The notes below the pieces were generated by a model that searched no databases, had not been told where the DNA came from, and saw only the letters and a list, made by a program, of their open reading frames with translations. Of a stretch of 6,405 nucleotides of DNA, positions 1-6,405 are shown in pieces (the first letter of the stretch is position 1; the number at the start of each line of letters is the position of its first letter). The translations under genes and the position numbers were made by a program. Source of the DNA: CAYLZN01 sp964387935 (GTDB taxonomy: Bacteria; Acidobacteriota; Vicinamibacteria; Vicinamibacterales; JAFNAJ01); contig CAYLZN010000333.1 of the NCBI GenBank assembly GCA_964387935.1, forward strand, positions 1-6,405, given 5' to 3'.

Positions 1-1049
1 AGCCATTCGTCCTGCCGCGCCGTTCGATGCGCCATCTCCAGATGGGGCTCGAGGAGTCGCTGCGCGGCGACCTCGAACCCTGGCTCTGCTACTACTGCGG
101 CGAGTGCAGCGAGCAGTGTCCACGAGGGGCCGAGCCCGGCGAGACGATGATGAGCCTGCGGCGATGGCTGACGAGCCGGTACGATTTCACCGGCATCGCC
201 CGCCTCTTCTATCGCTCGACCCGCATCGAGGTCGCGGTGCTGCTGCTCGTCGCGCTCCTGACCGGCGTGGGGCTGCTGCTCTACGGCTTCACCTGGGGCG
301 GCGGCGACCTCGCCCGCTTCGACGCGGGGCCTGGTGGCGAGGCGTTCCTCCCGGCGGGCGCGATCCATGCCTTCGACTGGGCGCTCGGGACGACGTTCCT
401 GTTCGTGCTGGGCATCAACGTGGCGCGGATGTGGCGATTCACCATGCATGGGCGGCGCAGCCCACCGGTCCCCGTCACGGCCTACCTGCGCCAGGCGTTC
501 CTGCTGCCCCTTCACTTCTTCACGCAGAAGCGGTGGGCGGAGTGCAAGGACTCCACCCCCTGGAAGATGCACCTCGGCCTCGTGTTCGGCTACGTGACGA
601 TGCTCGTGCTGATCATGTTCTTCCTCGAGCCGATGCAGCACGGACCGGACATCCGCTGGGAGGTCCACGCGTTCGGCTACCTCGCGACGATCGGCCTGCT
701 CGCGGGCACCTTCTACGCACTACGCGGGCGACTCACCAGGGCCCGTCCCTCGCACCGCCATTCCCACGGGACCGACTGGGTGTTCCTGATTCTGCTCATG
801 GTGGTGACGGTGACGGGGATCGCGCTCCACGTCCTGCACCGGCTGGGGTACGACGCCGCCGCGAACATCACGTACGTCCTGCACATGATGGCGGTGGTGC
901 CGTGGCTGGCGCGGTATCCGTTCACGAAGTGGTCGCACCTGGTCTACCGGCCGCTGGCCATGTATTTCGCGGCCCTGCAGACCGAGGCGCTGCTCGCGCG
1001 ACGGGCGAGTCGCGCGGCCGAGCCACAAGGGGTGGCCCGGGCAGCCTGA
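1..1049 (+). CDS. QmoC-like HdrC/HdrE fusion: ferredoxin domain plus cytochrome b-like membrane domain (5' partial)
   Basis: The frame is open from base 3 to the TGA at 1047-1049, and the 5' end lies outside the window. The first in-frame ATG (base 27) is probably internal, because HdrC-type domains carry two Cys motifs and only the second is present. Counting that Met as 1, CxxCxxCxxxCP lies at C21, C24, C27 and C31. Six hydrophobic segments follow (about 67-88, 117-138, 180-203, 212-232, 250-271, 281-315). Histidines in or near them (H114, H182, H214, H268, H271, H286, H304) are candidate heme b ligands. The segment around 163-190, with HFFTQKRW, C173 and H182, resembles the QmoC/HdrE-type membrane domain. 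Known QmoC proteins pass electrons between cytoplasmic Hdr-like subunits and the quinone pool. By inference this is the membrane anchor of the HdrA-hydrogenase module encoded directly downstream. A NarI- or DsrM-type relative is the alternative. The domain assignment is firm, but the exact electron acceptor is not. Confidence 0.85.
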   Translation, partial: PFVLPRRSMRHLQMGLEESLRGDLEPWLCYYCGECSEQCPRGAEPGETMMSLRRWLTSRYDFTGIARLFYRSTRIEVAVLLLVALLTGVGLLLYGFTWGGGDLARFDAGPGGEAFLPAGAIHAFDWALGTTFLFVLGINVARMWRFTMHGRRSPPVPVTAYLRQAFLLPLHFFTQKRWAECKDSTPWKMHLGLVFGYVTMLVLIMFFLEPMQHGPDIRWEVHAFGYLATIGLLAGTFYALRGRLTRARPSHRHSHGTDWVFLILLMVVTVTGIALHVLHRLGYDAAANITYVLHMMAVVPWLARYPFTKWSHLVYRPLAMYFAALQTEALLARRASRAAEPQGVARAA

Positions 1050-1050
1050 C

Positions 1051-1058
1051 AGGGGAGG
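1051..1058 (+). promoter_or_regulatory. Shine-Dalgarno for the HdrA-like gene, fixing a GTG start
   Basis: AGGGGAGG ends five bases before the GTG at 1064. There is no ATG nearby in this frame, and the protein matches the HdrA N-terminus (IGVFICSCG) immediately after this GTG. The open frame extends far upstream inside the previous gene, but that extension has no HdrA similarity. Confidence 0.8.
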
Positions 1059-1063
1059 CCATC

Positions 1064-2790
1064 GTGGCAGACCCGACGATCGGCGTGTTCATCTGCAGTT
1101 GCGGGACCAACATCAGCCACGTCGTCGACACCGACGCCGTCCGGGACCACGCGCGGTCGCTGCCGGGCGTTGCCGTGGCCCGCACCTATCGCTACATGTG
1201 CTCGAACCCGGGTCAGGAGATGATCGGCGCCGACATTCGGGAGCACGGGCTCGATCGCGTTGTCGTAGCCGCCTGCAGCCCGCGCATGCACGAGCGGACG
1301 TTCCGCCACGCCTGCCGCTCGGCAGGGCTCAATCCCTATCTCTGCGAGATGGCCAACATCCGCGAGCAGTGCAGTTGGGTGCACCGGGACCGCCAGGCCT
1401 CCACGGAGAAGGCCATGGCGCTTACCCGGTCGGCGGTCTTCCGCGTGGCCCGCCACCAGCCCCTCGAACCGTTGACCGCCGAGATGTGCCCGACATCGCT
1501 GGTGCTCGGCGGCGGCATCGCGGGCCTGACCGCGGCGCTGGAACTCGCCGAGGGGGGCTACCCGGTCGTGCTCGTCGAACGCACGGACCACCTCGGGGGG
1601 AACCTGGCCCGCGTGGACCTCACCGCCCCCCACCTGGACTCGGCGCGTGACCTCCTGACCGAGCGAGTCACGCGGGTGCGGAGGCACGAGGGCATCGAGG
1701 TCCTGCTGCGGAGCCAGTTGAAGGCGCTCACGGGATTCGTCGGCAACTTCACGGCCACCGTGGAGACTACCAACGGGGCCGCACCGGCGCAGACGGTGTA
1801 CCCGGTCGGCAACGTCATCGTCGCGACCGGCTACAAGGAGTTCGATGCCGGCCGGATTGCGCACTACGGCTGGGGCCGTCTGCCCAACGTGATCACCTCG
1901 TTCGAGTTCGAGCAGAGGCTGCGGGCGGGCCGGATCGAGACCAAGGACGGCCGGGAGCCCCGCTACGCCGCCATCGTCCACTGCGTCGGCTCCCGCAGCC
2001 GCGAGTTCCACGGATACTGCTCGCGCGTGTGCTGCATGACCGCGCTCAAGTACGCCCAGGAGATCAAGAGCGCGGTCCCCGACTGCTGCGTCTCCGACCT
2101 CTACATCGACATGCACGCGTTCGGCAAGGGCTGCGAGGATTTCTACAAGCGCGGCTCCGAGGCCAAGACGCTGTTCCTGATGTACGGAAAGGGCGATCAC
2201 CCGGTCATTCGTCGGGCCTCTCCGGGCGACGACTGCGACATGCTGATCGAGGTCGACGAGCGGCTCTCGGGCCAGCGCATCGAGATCCCGGCAGATCTGG
2301 TCATCCTGATGGTGGGGATGGAGGCGCGCGAGGACGCCGGGGAGGTGGCGCGCCTGGTCAACATCAGTCAGGACCGCGACGGGTGGTTCATCGAGAGCCA
2401 CCCCAAGCTCGATCCCGTGGCGACCACGACCGACGGGATCTACATCGCGGGCACGTGTGCCGCGCCCAAGGACATCCCGGACACCGTGGCCCAGGCGCGG
2501 GCGGCCGNNNNNNNNNNCGCATCCTCGCCCGGATCGCGCGCGGGCACATCGAGATCGACGGCGTCTTCGCCGAGGTCAGGGACGACCGCTGCTCGGGATG
2601 CCGGATCTGCAACGAGCTCTGCCCCTACAGCGCCATCGAGTTCGATGCCGACACGAAGCGCAGTCACGTCATCGCAGCCGCCTGCAAGGCGTGCGGCGCG
2701 TGCGTGGCGGCCTGCCCGTCGGCCGCCATCATCGCGCACCATTTCACCGGGGACCAGATCCTCGCGCAGGTCGAGGCCATTGCATCATGA
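1064..2790 (+). CDS. hdrA: HdrA-like FAD/iron-sulfur subunit (heterodisulfide reductase subunit A family), interrupted by an assembly gap
   Basis: This is the flavoprotein hub of Hdr-type complexes, cytoplasmic, and in methanogens the site of electron bifurcation. The sequence shows an N-terminal HdrA domain (C11-S-C13, C46, C71-SPRMHERTF), a Rossmann FAD motif GGGIAG at 149-154, and an HdrA-type cluster motif C307, C319, C323, C324 (Cx11Cx3CC). After the gap come two CxxCxxCxxxCP motifs (about bases 2590-2625 and 2682-2718), a C-terminal ferredoxin domain. There are 481 codons before and 90 after the N run, about 575 residues in all. That is roughly 80 fewer than methanogen HdrA, because the ferredoxin normally inserted in the flavin domain is absent (residues 225-256 run straight through). 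The frame shifts across the Ns (2508-2517), which I read as a placeholder gap and not a real frameshift. The stop overlaps the mvhD start as ATGA. Family identity is secure; whether the protein bifurcates is unknown. Confidence 0.93.
2508..2517. other. Assembly gap (10 N) inside the HdrA-like gene
   Basis: Ten Ns separate two halves of one protein. The left half ends in QARAA, with one extra base (g2507), and the right half begins RILARIARG in another frame. Coding continuity needs a true gap of 2, 5, 8... bases, not 10, so the N count is a placeholder. HdrA relatives have an alanine-rich linker here, so probably only one to a few residues are missing. Confidence 0.95.
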
Positions 2791-3221
2791 GCTACGAACC
2801 TCGCATCGTCGGGTTCCTGTGCAACTGGTGCTCGTACGCGGGCGCCGACCTCGCCGGCACGAGCCGCATTGCCTACCCTCCCAACGTGCGCATCATCCGC
2901 ACCATGTGCTCGGCGCGGGTCGAGCCGGCCTTCGTGCTCGAGGCCCTGGCGCGGGGAGCCGACGGGGTCCTCGTCTGCGGCTGTCACCCCGGCGACTGTC
3001 ACTACTCGGAAGGCAACTACAAGACGATGCGGCGCCTTCCCCTGCTCGAGGCCGTGCTCGAGTCGTACGGTGTTGAACGCGAGCGGGTCCGCCTCGAGTG
3101 GGTGAGCGCCAGCGAGGGTCAGCGCTTCGCCGACATCGTGACGGACATGACCGAGCGCCTGCGCGCGCTGGGTCCGAGCCACGTGCGGACGGACCTGCAG
3201 GCCGACCTCGTCGAGAGGTGA
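2787..3221 (+). CDS. mvhD: MvhD-like hydrogenase iron-sulfur subunit ([2Fe-2S] electron transfer protein)
   Basis: A 144-residue protein of the MvhD/FlpD family, the small [2Fe-2S] carrier that connects a [NiFe] hydrogenase (or another electron input module) to HdrA. It opens with the family hallmark GFLCNWCSYAGAD (C12, C15). This is followed by RTMCSARVEP (C41) and GCHPGDCHY in the core (C64, C66, C71), six cysteines available for cluster binding. The length is normal for a free-standing MvhD. There is no signal peptide or membrane segment, so it is cytoplasmic. The ATG overlaps the HdrA stop by 4 bases (ATGA), and a GAGG lies 10 bases upstream inside hdrA, so translation is probably coupled. 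Its position between hdrA and the hydrogenase subunits matches its bridging role. The C-terminal ~40 residues are charged and unremarkable. Confidence 0.95.
   Translation: MSYEPRIVGFLCNWCSYAGADLAGTSRIAYPPNVRIIRTMCSARVEPAFVLEALARGADGVLVCGCHPGDCHYSEGNYKTMRRLPLLEAVLESYGVERERVRLEWVSASEGQRFADIVTDMTERLRALGPSHVRTDLQADLVER
3213..3218 (+). promoter_or_regulatory. Shine-Dalgarno for the small-subunit gene, fixing a GTG start
   Basis: GAGAGG lies six bases before the GTG at 3225 and overlaps the end of mvhD. The GTG start places the conserved WGAACGGC proximal-cluster motif 12 residues from the N-terminus, as expected for a cytoplasmic small subunit without a Tat leader. Confidence 0.7.
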
Positions 3222-3224
3222 ACC

Positions 3225-4200
3225 GTGGAGACCAGCAAGCTGCAGGTGGCACTCTACTGGGGAGCGGCGTGCGGCGGCTGTGACGTCGCCGTCCTCGACA
3301 CCGACGAGTTCGTGCTGGAGCTCGCACAGGCCGCTGACATTCGCTTCTGGCCGATCGCGGCCGACGGGAAGTACCACGATCTCGAGGCGATGGCCGACGG
3401 CGAACTCGACCTTGCGCTGTTCAACGGCGCCGTGCGCAACAGCGAGAACGAGCACGTGGCACGGCTCCTGCGCGCGAAGAGCCGGATCCTCGTGGCCTTC
3501 GGCAGCTGCGCGCACCTGGGCGGTATTCCGGGGCTCGCCAACCTGACGACGAGAGAAGAGATCCTCGACACCGTCTATCTGTCCAACCCCTCCGTCGAGC
3601 CAGGGAGCCGCACACTGCCCCAGCCGAAGGCCGGCACCAACGGCGAGACGCTCGAGCTCCCGACCTTCTACCGGCGCGTCTACCGGCTGGCGGATGTCGT
3701 CGACGTCGACTACTTCGTGCCCGGCTGCCCGCCCGCTCCGGCGCAGATCAGGAACGTCCTCCTCGCGGTGGTCACCAACAGCCTGCCGCCCCGCAAGGNN
3801 NNNNNNNNCCGTGGTGGGCGCCGGTGAGCGCGCCCTGTGCGACGAGTGCCGGCGGACCAAGTCCGAGAAGAAGATCAAGCGGTTCTATCGGCCGCACGAA
3901 ATCATCCAGGATCCCACGCGATGCCTGCTCGAGCAGGGGATCGTCTGCATGGGACCCGCAACCCGCTCCGGGTGCGGTGTGCGGTGCCCCAACAGCAACC
4001 AGGGCTGCCGCGGCTGTTACGGGCCCCCGCCGGACGTCAGGGACCAGGGCGCCCGCTTCCTGAGCGCCGTCTCGTCGATCGTGGACAGCAAGAGCGCCGC
4101 CGACACGAGGACGATCCTCGCCGGCCTGCCTGACTTCGTCAGCATCGCGTACCGGTTCTCCGTGCCGGCGTCGACGCTGCAGCGGAGGCACCGCCCATGA
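3225..4200 (+). CDS. mvhG: MvhG-like [NiFe]-hydrogenase small subunit, interrupted by an assembly gap
   Basis: This subunit carries the electron relay between the NiFe site and MvhD. The N-terminal part has the proximal [4Fe-4S] ligands C16 and C19 (ACGGC), C95 (FGSCAHLGG) and C168 (PGCPPAP), the standard CxxC-GxC-GCPP pattern of the NADH:ubiquinone oxidoreductase 20 kDa/hydrogenase small-subunit fold. After the gap, eight cysteines (CDEC at 3838-3849, CLLEQGIVC, CGVRC, CRGC) can hold two further [4Fe-4S] clusters. There are 191 codons before and 129 after the Ns, about 320 residues, near the usual MvhG length. There is no Tat signal peptide and no C-terminal membrane helix, so it is cytoplasmic, unlike membrane-bound uptake hydrogenases. 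The frame changes across the N run (3799-3808), which is best explained as a placeholder gap. The stop overlaps the large-subunit ATG (ATGA). Confidence 0.93.
3799..3808. other. Assembly gap (10 N) inside the small-subunit gene
   Basis: The left side ends NSLPPRK plus one base (g3798). The right side starts with two bases (cc) and then VVGAGERALCDEC. Restoring the frame requires a true gap divisible by three. A 3-base gap would give K-G-[A/S]-VVGAG, a natural sequence for this family. The 10 Ns are therefore not a measured length. Confidence 0.95.
4184..4188 (+). promoter_or_regulatory. Shine-Dalgarno for the large-subunit gene
   Basis: GGAGG ends eight bases before the ATG at 4197, inside the last codons of the small-subunit gene. 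It supports independent as well as coupled initiation at the ATGA overlap. Confidence 0.65.
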
Positions 4201-5657
4201 CCCGCACGATCACGATCGACCCGATCACCCGCCTGGAGGGCCATGGCAAGGTGCAGATCTTCCTCGATGCCGAGGGAGGCGTGAAGGACTGCTTCTTCCA
4301 GATTCCCGAGCTGCGGGGGTTCGAGCGCTTCGTCGTCGGTCGGCCGATCGAGGAGCTGCCGAGAATCGTCACGCGCATCTGCGGGGTCTGTCCGGCGAGC
4401 CACCACCTGGCGAGCGCCAAGGCCGTCGATGGCTGCTTTGGCGGTGAGGTCCCGCCGCTCGCCCACAAGCTGCGCGACATGTACTACCAGGCGCACTACA
4501 TTCACAGTCACATCGCGCACTTCTACGCGCTGGCGGCGCCCGATTTCGTCTGCGGTCCGGACGCGGACCCCGCCGTGCGGAACATCCTGGGGGTCGTGGC
4601 GAAGGTCGGACTCGAAATTGGTGGCCGGGTCATTCGCGCCCGATCCCTCGCGCAGGCGATTCAGCGGACGATTGCCGGTCGCGCGACGCATCCCGTGTGG
4701 TGCCTCCCGGGTGGGGTGTCGAAGGGGCTGACGAAGGCCGAACTCGACGAGATCCGTCCGATGGTCCAGGAGCTCGCCGCGTGTGCCGACTTCTCCCTCC
4801 AGGTCTTCCGCGACGTCGTCCTCGCGAACCCGACGTACGTCGAGCTGATCCTCCATGGCCCCTACACGCTCGAGGTGCAGAACATGGGCCTCGTCGACGA
4901 GCGCAACGCTCCGAACTTCTACGACGGGGAGGTGCGCGTCGTGGATTTCGAGGGGCACGAGATCCATCGGTATGCGCCCGCGGACTATCTCGAGTACGTG
5001 GCCGAGCACGTCGAGCCCTGGACCTATCTCAAGTTCCCCTACCTCCGGAAACGTGGCTGGAAGGGGTTCACGGAGGGGCTGGATTCGAGCCTCTACTGCG
5101 CCACACCGCTCGCGCGGCTCAACGTGGCGGACCGCATGGCCACACCGCGCGCCCAGGAGGCCTTCGAGGAGATGTTCGCGACGCTCGGCGGCCACCCGTG
5201 CAAGGCGCTGCTCGCCAATCACTGGGCGCGCCTCGTCGAGATGACCCAGAACGCCGAGATGCTCGAACGCTACTGCGCGGATCCCGAGATCACGGGGGAG
5301 ACCTACCGGGTCGTGCCACAGCACATCACCGGCGAGGGGGTCGGCTGCGTGGAGGCCATGCGCGGTACGCTGACGCACCACTACACGTGCGATGCGCAGG
5401 GCCTGTGCACCAGCGCCAACCTCATCGTCGGGACCACCAACAACAACGCGCCCATCCAGATGGTCACCAAGAAGGTCGCTCAGGCGCTGATCAGCCCGGG
5501 CAAGGTTGCGGACCACGGCATTCTGAACATGATCGAAATGGCCTTCAGGGCCTTCGATCCCTGCTACAGCTGCGCGACCCACTCGCTGCCGGGTCAGATG
5601 CCGCTCAGGGTCGACATCTATCAGGGCGGGCAGCTGTCTCGTACGATCGAGCGATGA
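4197..5657 (+). CDS. mvhA: [NiFe]-hydrogenase large (catalytic) subunit, MvhA-like, probably group 3c
   Basis: A 486-residue catalytic subunit that oxidises H2 or reduces protons at a NiFe(CN)2CO centre. Both nickel-binding motifs are intact: L1 RICGVCPASHH with C62 and C65, and L2 DPCYSCATH at 454-462 with C456 and C459. The early motif ITRLEGHGK, including E14, is the conserved N-terminal hydrogenase signature. A 24-residue tail follows H462. Known maturation proteases cut after this His once nickel is inserted, so this is an unprocessed precursor. The C459-A-T-H462 ending, cytoplasmic character and partnership with MvhD, MvhG and HdrA point to the methyl viologen-reducing group 3c rather than groups 1, 2 or 4. 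The L1 and L2 motifs rule out the cysteine-less Complex I NuoD homologue. The gene overlaps its neighbours by ATGA at both ends. Subgroup assignment needs a phylogeny. Confidence 0.95.
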   Translation: MTRTITIDPITRLEGHGKVQIFLDAEGGVKDCFFQIPELRGFERFVVGRPIEELPRIVTRICGVCPASHHLASAKAVDGCFGGEVPPLAHKLRDMYYQAHYIHSHIAHFYALAAPDFVCGPDADPAVRNILGVVAKVGLEIGGRVIRARSLAQAIQRTIAGRATHPVWCLPGGVSKGLTKAELDEIRPMVQELAACADFSLQVFRDVVLANPTYVELILHGPYTLEVQNMGLVDERNAPNFYDGEVRVVDFEGHEIHRYAPADYLEYVAEHVEPWTYLKFPYLRKRGWKGFTEGLDSSLYCATPLARLNVADRMATPRAQEAFEEMFATLGGHPCKALLANHWARLVEMTQNAEMLERYCADPEITGETYRVVPQHITGEGVGCVEAMRGTLTHHYTCDAQGLCTSANLIVGTTNNNAPIQMVTKKVAQALISPGKVADHGILNMIEMAFRAFDPCYSCATHSLPGQMPLRVDIYQGGQLSRTIER

Positions 5658-6181
5658 AGACCCTCGTGCTCGGCATGGGCAATCCGCTGCTGACCGATGA
5701 TGCGATTGGCGTGCGCCTGGCGCGCGCGATCGGGCCGCAGGTGCGCGACCTGCCCGGTGTCGATGTCGTCGAGGAGTGCCCCGCGTGGGGCCTCGATCTG
5801 CTCGACGTCGTGCGGGGCTACGACCGGGTCATCGTGCTCGATGCGATCGCGGTGGCGGACGCGGTCCCCGGCCGCTGGCACCACGTCGACGCGGAAGTCC
5901 TGGCGGACACCGTTCACCTCGCCAACGTGCACGACGTGAACTTCGCCACCGCGATCGCACTCGGGCGACGCGTGGGCCTCCCTCTGCCCGAGCGCGGGAA
6001 CATCCATGTCTTCGGCGTCGAGACCGAGGACTGCATGACGTTCTCCGACCGGATGACCCCCGCGCTCGAGCGGGCCCTCCCCGAGTGCGCGGCGGCCATC
6101 CTCCCCAGGGTCCGGGCACTGCTGGCCACGAGCGCGCCGGAGACGCCGTGCGGCGGTCTCACCCGGTGCGCGCACAGCTGA
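5654..6181 (+). CDS. [NiFe]-hydrogenase maturation endopeptidase (HycI/HybD/FrhD family)
   Basis: A 175-residue protein of the nickel-dependent M52 endopeptidase family, which removes the C-terminal peptide of the hydrogenase large subunit after NiFe cofactor insertion. It begins with the family signature VLGMGNPLLTDDAIG. The three metal-contacting acidic/His positions known from HybD (Glu16, Asp62, His93) correspond to D16, D63 (VLDAI) and H93 (HDVNFATA). Length and fold order are typical. The start overlaps the large-subunit stop by 4 bases (ATGA) with no clear Shine-Dalgarno, so it is likely translated by coupling. Its presumed substrate is the adjacent large subunit, cut after H462. The last ~18 residues (with two Cys, CGGLTRC) look like a variable tail. 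It is cytoplasmic, with no signal peptide. Confidence 0.93.
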   Translation: MKTLVLGMGNPLLTDDAIGVRLARAIGPQVRDLPGVDVVEECPAWGLDLLDVVRGYDRVIVLDAIAVADAVPGRWHHVDAEVLADTVHLANVHDVNFATAIALGRRVGLPLPERGNIHVFGVETEDCMTFSDRMTPALERALPECAAAILPRVRALLATSAPETPCGGLTRCAHS

Positions 6182-6202
6182 ACGGCCGTCGGAATGTCGG
6201 GC

Positions 6203-6210
6203 GGGGAGGG
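6203..6210 (+). promoter_or_regulatory. Shine-Dalgarno selecting the ATG at 6218
   Basis: GGGGAGGG lies seven bases before the ATG at 6218. An in-frame ATG at 6194 would put this purine run inside the coding sequence and add a glycine-rich octapeptide (MSGGEGVL) ahead of the signal peptide, so 6218 is preferred. Confidence 0.65.
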
Positions 6211-6217
6211 TGTTCTC

Positions 6218-6405
6218 ATGCGCGCGTGTGTCCTCGTCACGTGTCTGCTGGTGGCCACCACACCGGACATGACCTCTTCGCAGGCGCTCGCGGCTCCTTC
6301 CGATCAGTCGCGGGAACCGCTCAGCCCCGCGCTCAGACTCGGCTACGAGAGTGCCATCCGAGACCTGGTGAAGGTGGCCGATCTCGCGCCGGACCGAACC
6401 TACGC
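6218..6405 (+). CDS. Exported protein, possibly DinB-family (3' partial)
   Basis: An open frame of 62 codons runs off the window. It begins with a Sec-type signal peptide: Met-Arg, a hydrophobic stretch (ACVLVTCLLVA) and a plausible cleavage site after SSQALA. The mature start contains LSPALRLGYESAIRDLVKVADLAPDRTYA. The pattern of a short helix with a regularly spaced amphipathic run and a final Pro-x-x-x-Tyr resembles the first helix of exported DinB-like proteins (four-helix bundle, often metal-binding). However, the metal-binding histidines that would prove it lie beyond the window. It sits 36 bases after the protease gene with its own Shine-Dalgarno and is functionally unrelated to the hydrogenase, so it may be the next transcription unit or a passenger. 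A real gene is likely; the family call is tentative. Confidence 0.6.
   Translation, partial: MRACVLVTCLLVATTPDMTSSQALAAPSDQSREPLSPALRLGYESAIRDLVKVADLAPDRTY

Noticed and set aside
104..1063. Upstream extension of the hdrA reading frame to an ATG at 104
   Set aside because: The extension overlaps the QmoC-like coding sequence out of frame, is Arg/Pro/Gly-rich with no domain, and the Shine-Dalgarno plus the HdrA N-terminus place the start at 1064.
944..2401. 485-codon open frame on the minus strand opposite hdrA and the end of the QmoC-like gene
   Set aside because: It is antisense to well-recognised proteins, its translation is low-complexity Arg/Ala/Val/Asp-rich with no family motif, and such shadow frames are expected at this GC content.
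2508..3808. True frameshifts or pseudogenisation of hdrA and mvhG
   Set aside because: Both frame changes coincide exactly with N runs and all cluster-binding motifs on both sides are intact, so missing sequence explains them better than mutation.
4017..5582. 521-codon open frame on the minus strand opposite mvhG and mvhA
   Set aside because: It lies opposite the intact L1 and L2 hydrogenase motifs, crosses a real gene boundary, and reads as composition-driven sequence without domains.
4697..5653. Upstream extension of the protease frame inside the large-subunit gene
   Set aside because: It lies within mvhA in another frame; the M52 signature begins right at the ATG at 5654, so a fusion is not supported.
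4197..5657. Complex I NuoD-like or Ech/Mbh group 4 subunit instead of a hydrogenase MvhA
   Set aside because: Both nickel-binding CxxC motifs and the C-terminal cleavage site are present, and the partner genes are MvhD, MvhG and HdrA, with no proton-pumping NuoH/NuoL-like subunits.
6182..6217. Possible terminator between the protease and the downstream gene
   Set aside because: Only 36 bases, with no stable inverted repeat followed by a T run that I can see.

Overview
This is a GC-rich, gene-dense bacterial segment with every gene on the + strand. It almost certainly comes from a draft or metagenome scaffold, because two 10-base N runs fall inside genes and neither preserves the reading frame. 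No marker gene fixes the taxonomy. The high GC, the group 3-type hydrogenase and a secreted DinB-like protein at the end would suit an environmental bacterium such as an Acidobacteriota member, but that is a guess.

Layout. Bases 1-1049 carry the 3' part of a QmoC-like gene: an HdrC-type ferredoxin domain fused to a six-helix cytochrome b-like membrane domain. After 14 bases comes an HdrA-like flavin/iron-sulfur protein (1064-2790, N-gapped). Then follow MvhD (2787-3221), the [NiFe]-hydrogenase small subunit MvhG (3225-4200, N-gapped), the large subunit MvhA (4197-5657) and a hydrogenase maturation endopeptidase (5654-6181). Three junctions are 4-base ATGA stop/start overlaps and the others are 3-14 bases, so this is a tightly coupled operon that continues upstream of the window. 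After 36 bases a new reading frame begins with a strong Shine-Dalgarno and a signal peptide (6218 to the window end), perhaps a DinB-family protein.

How the genes work together. The large subunit splits or forms H2. Electrons pass through the small-subunit [4Fe-4S] chain to the MvhD [2Fe-2S] cluster and on to the HdrA flavin. In methanogens this module (MvhADG-HdrABC) bifurcates electrons to heterodisulfide and ferredoxin. Here the neighbouring partner is a membrane-anchored QmoC-like subunit, and no HdrB is visible. The HdrA also lacks the ferredoxin domain normally inserted in its flavin domain. The most economical inference is a cytoplasmic group 3c-like hydrogenase docked to the membrane, exchanging electrons between H2, the quinone pool and possibly ferredoxin. 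The maturation protease is co-transcribed with its presumed substrate, the large subunit.
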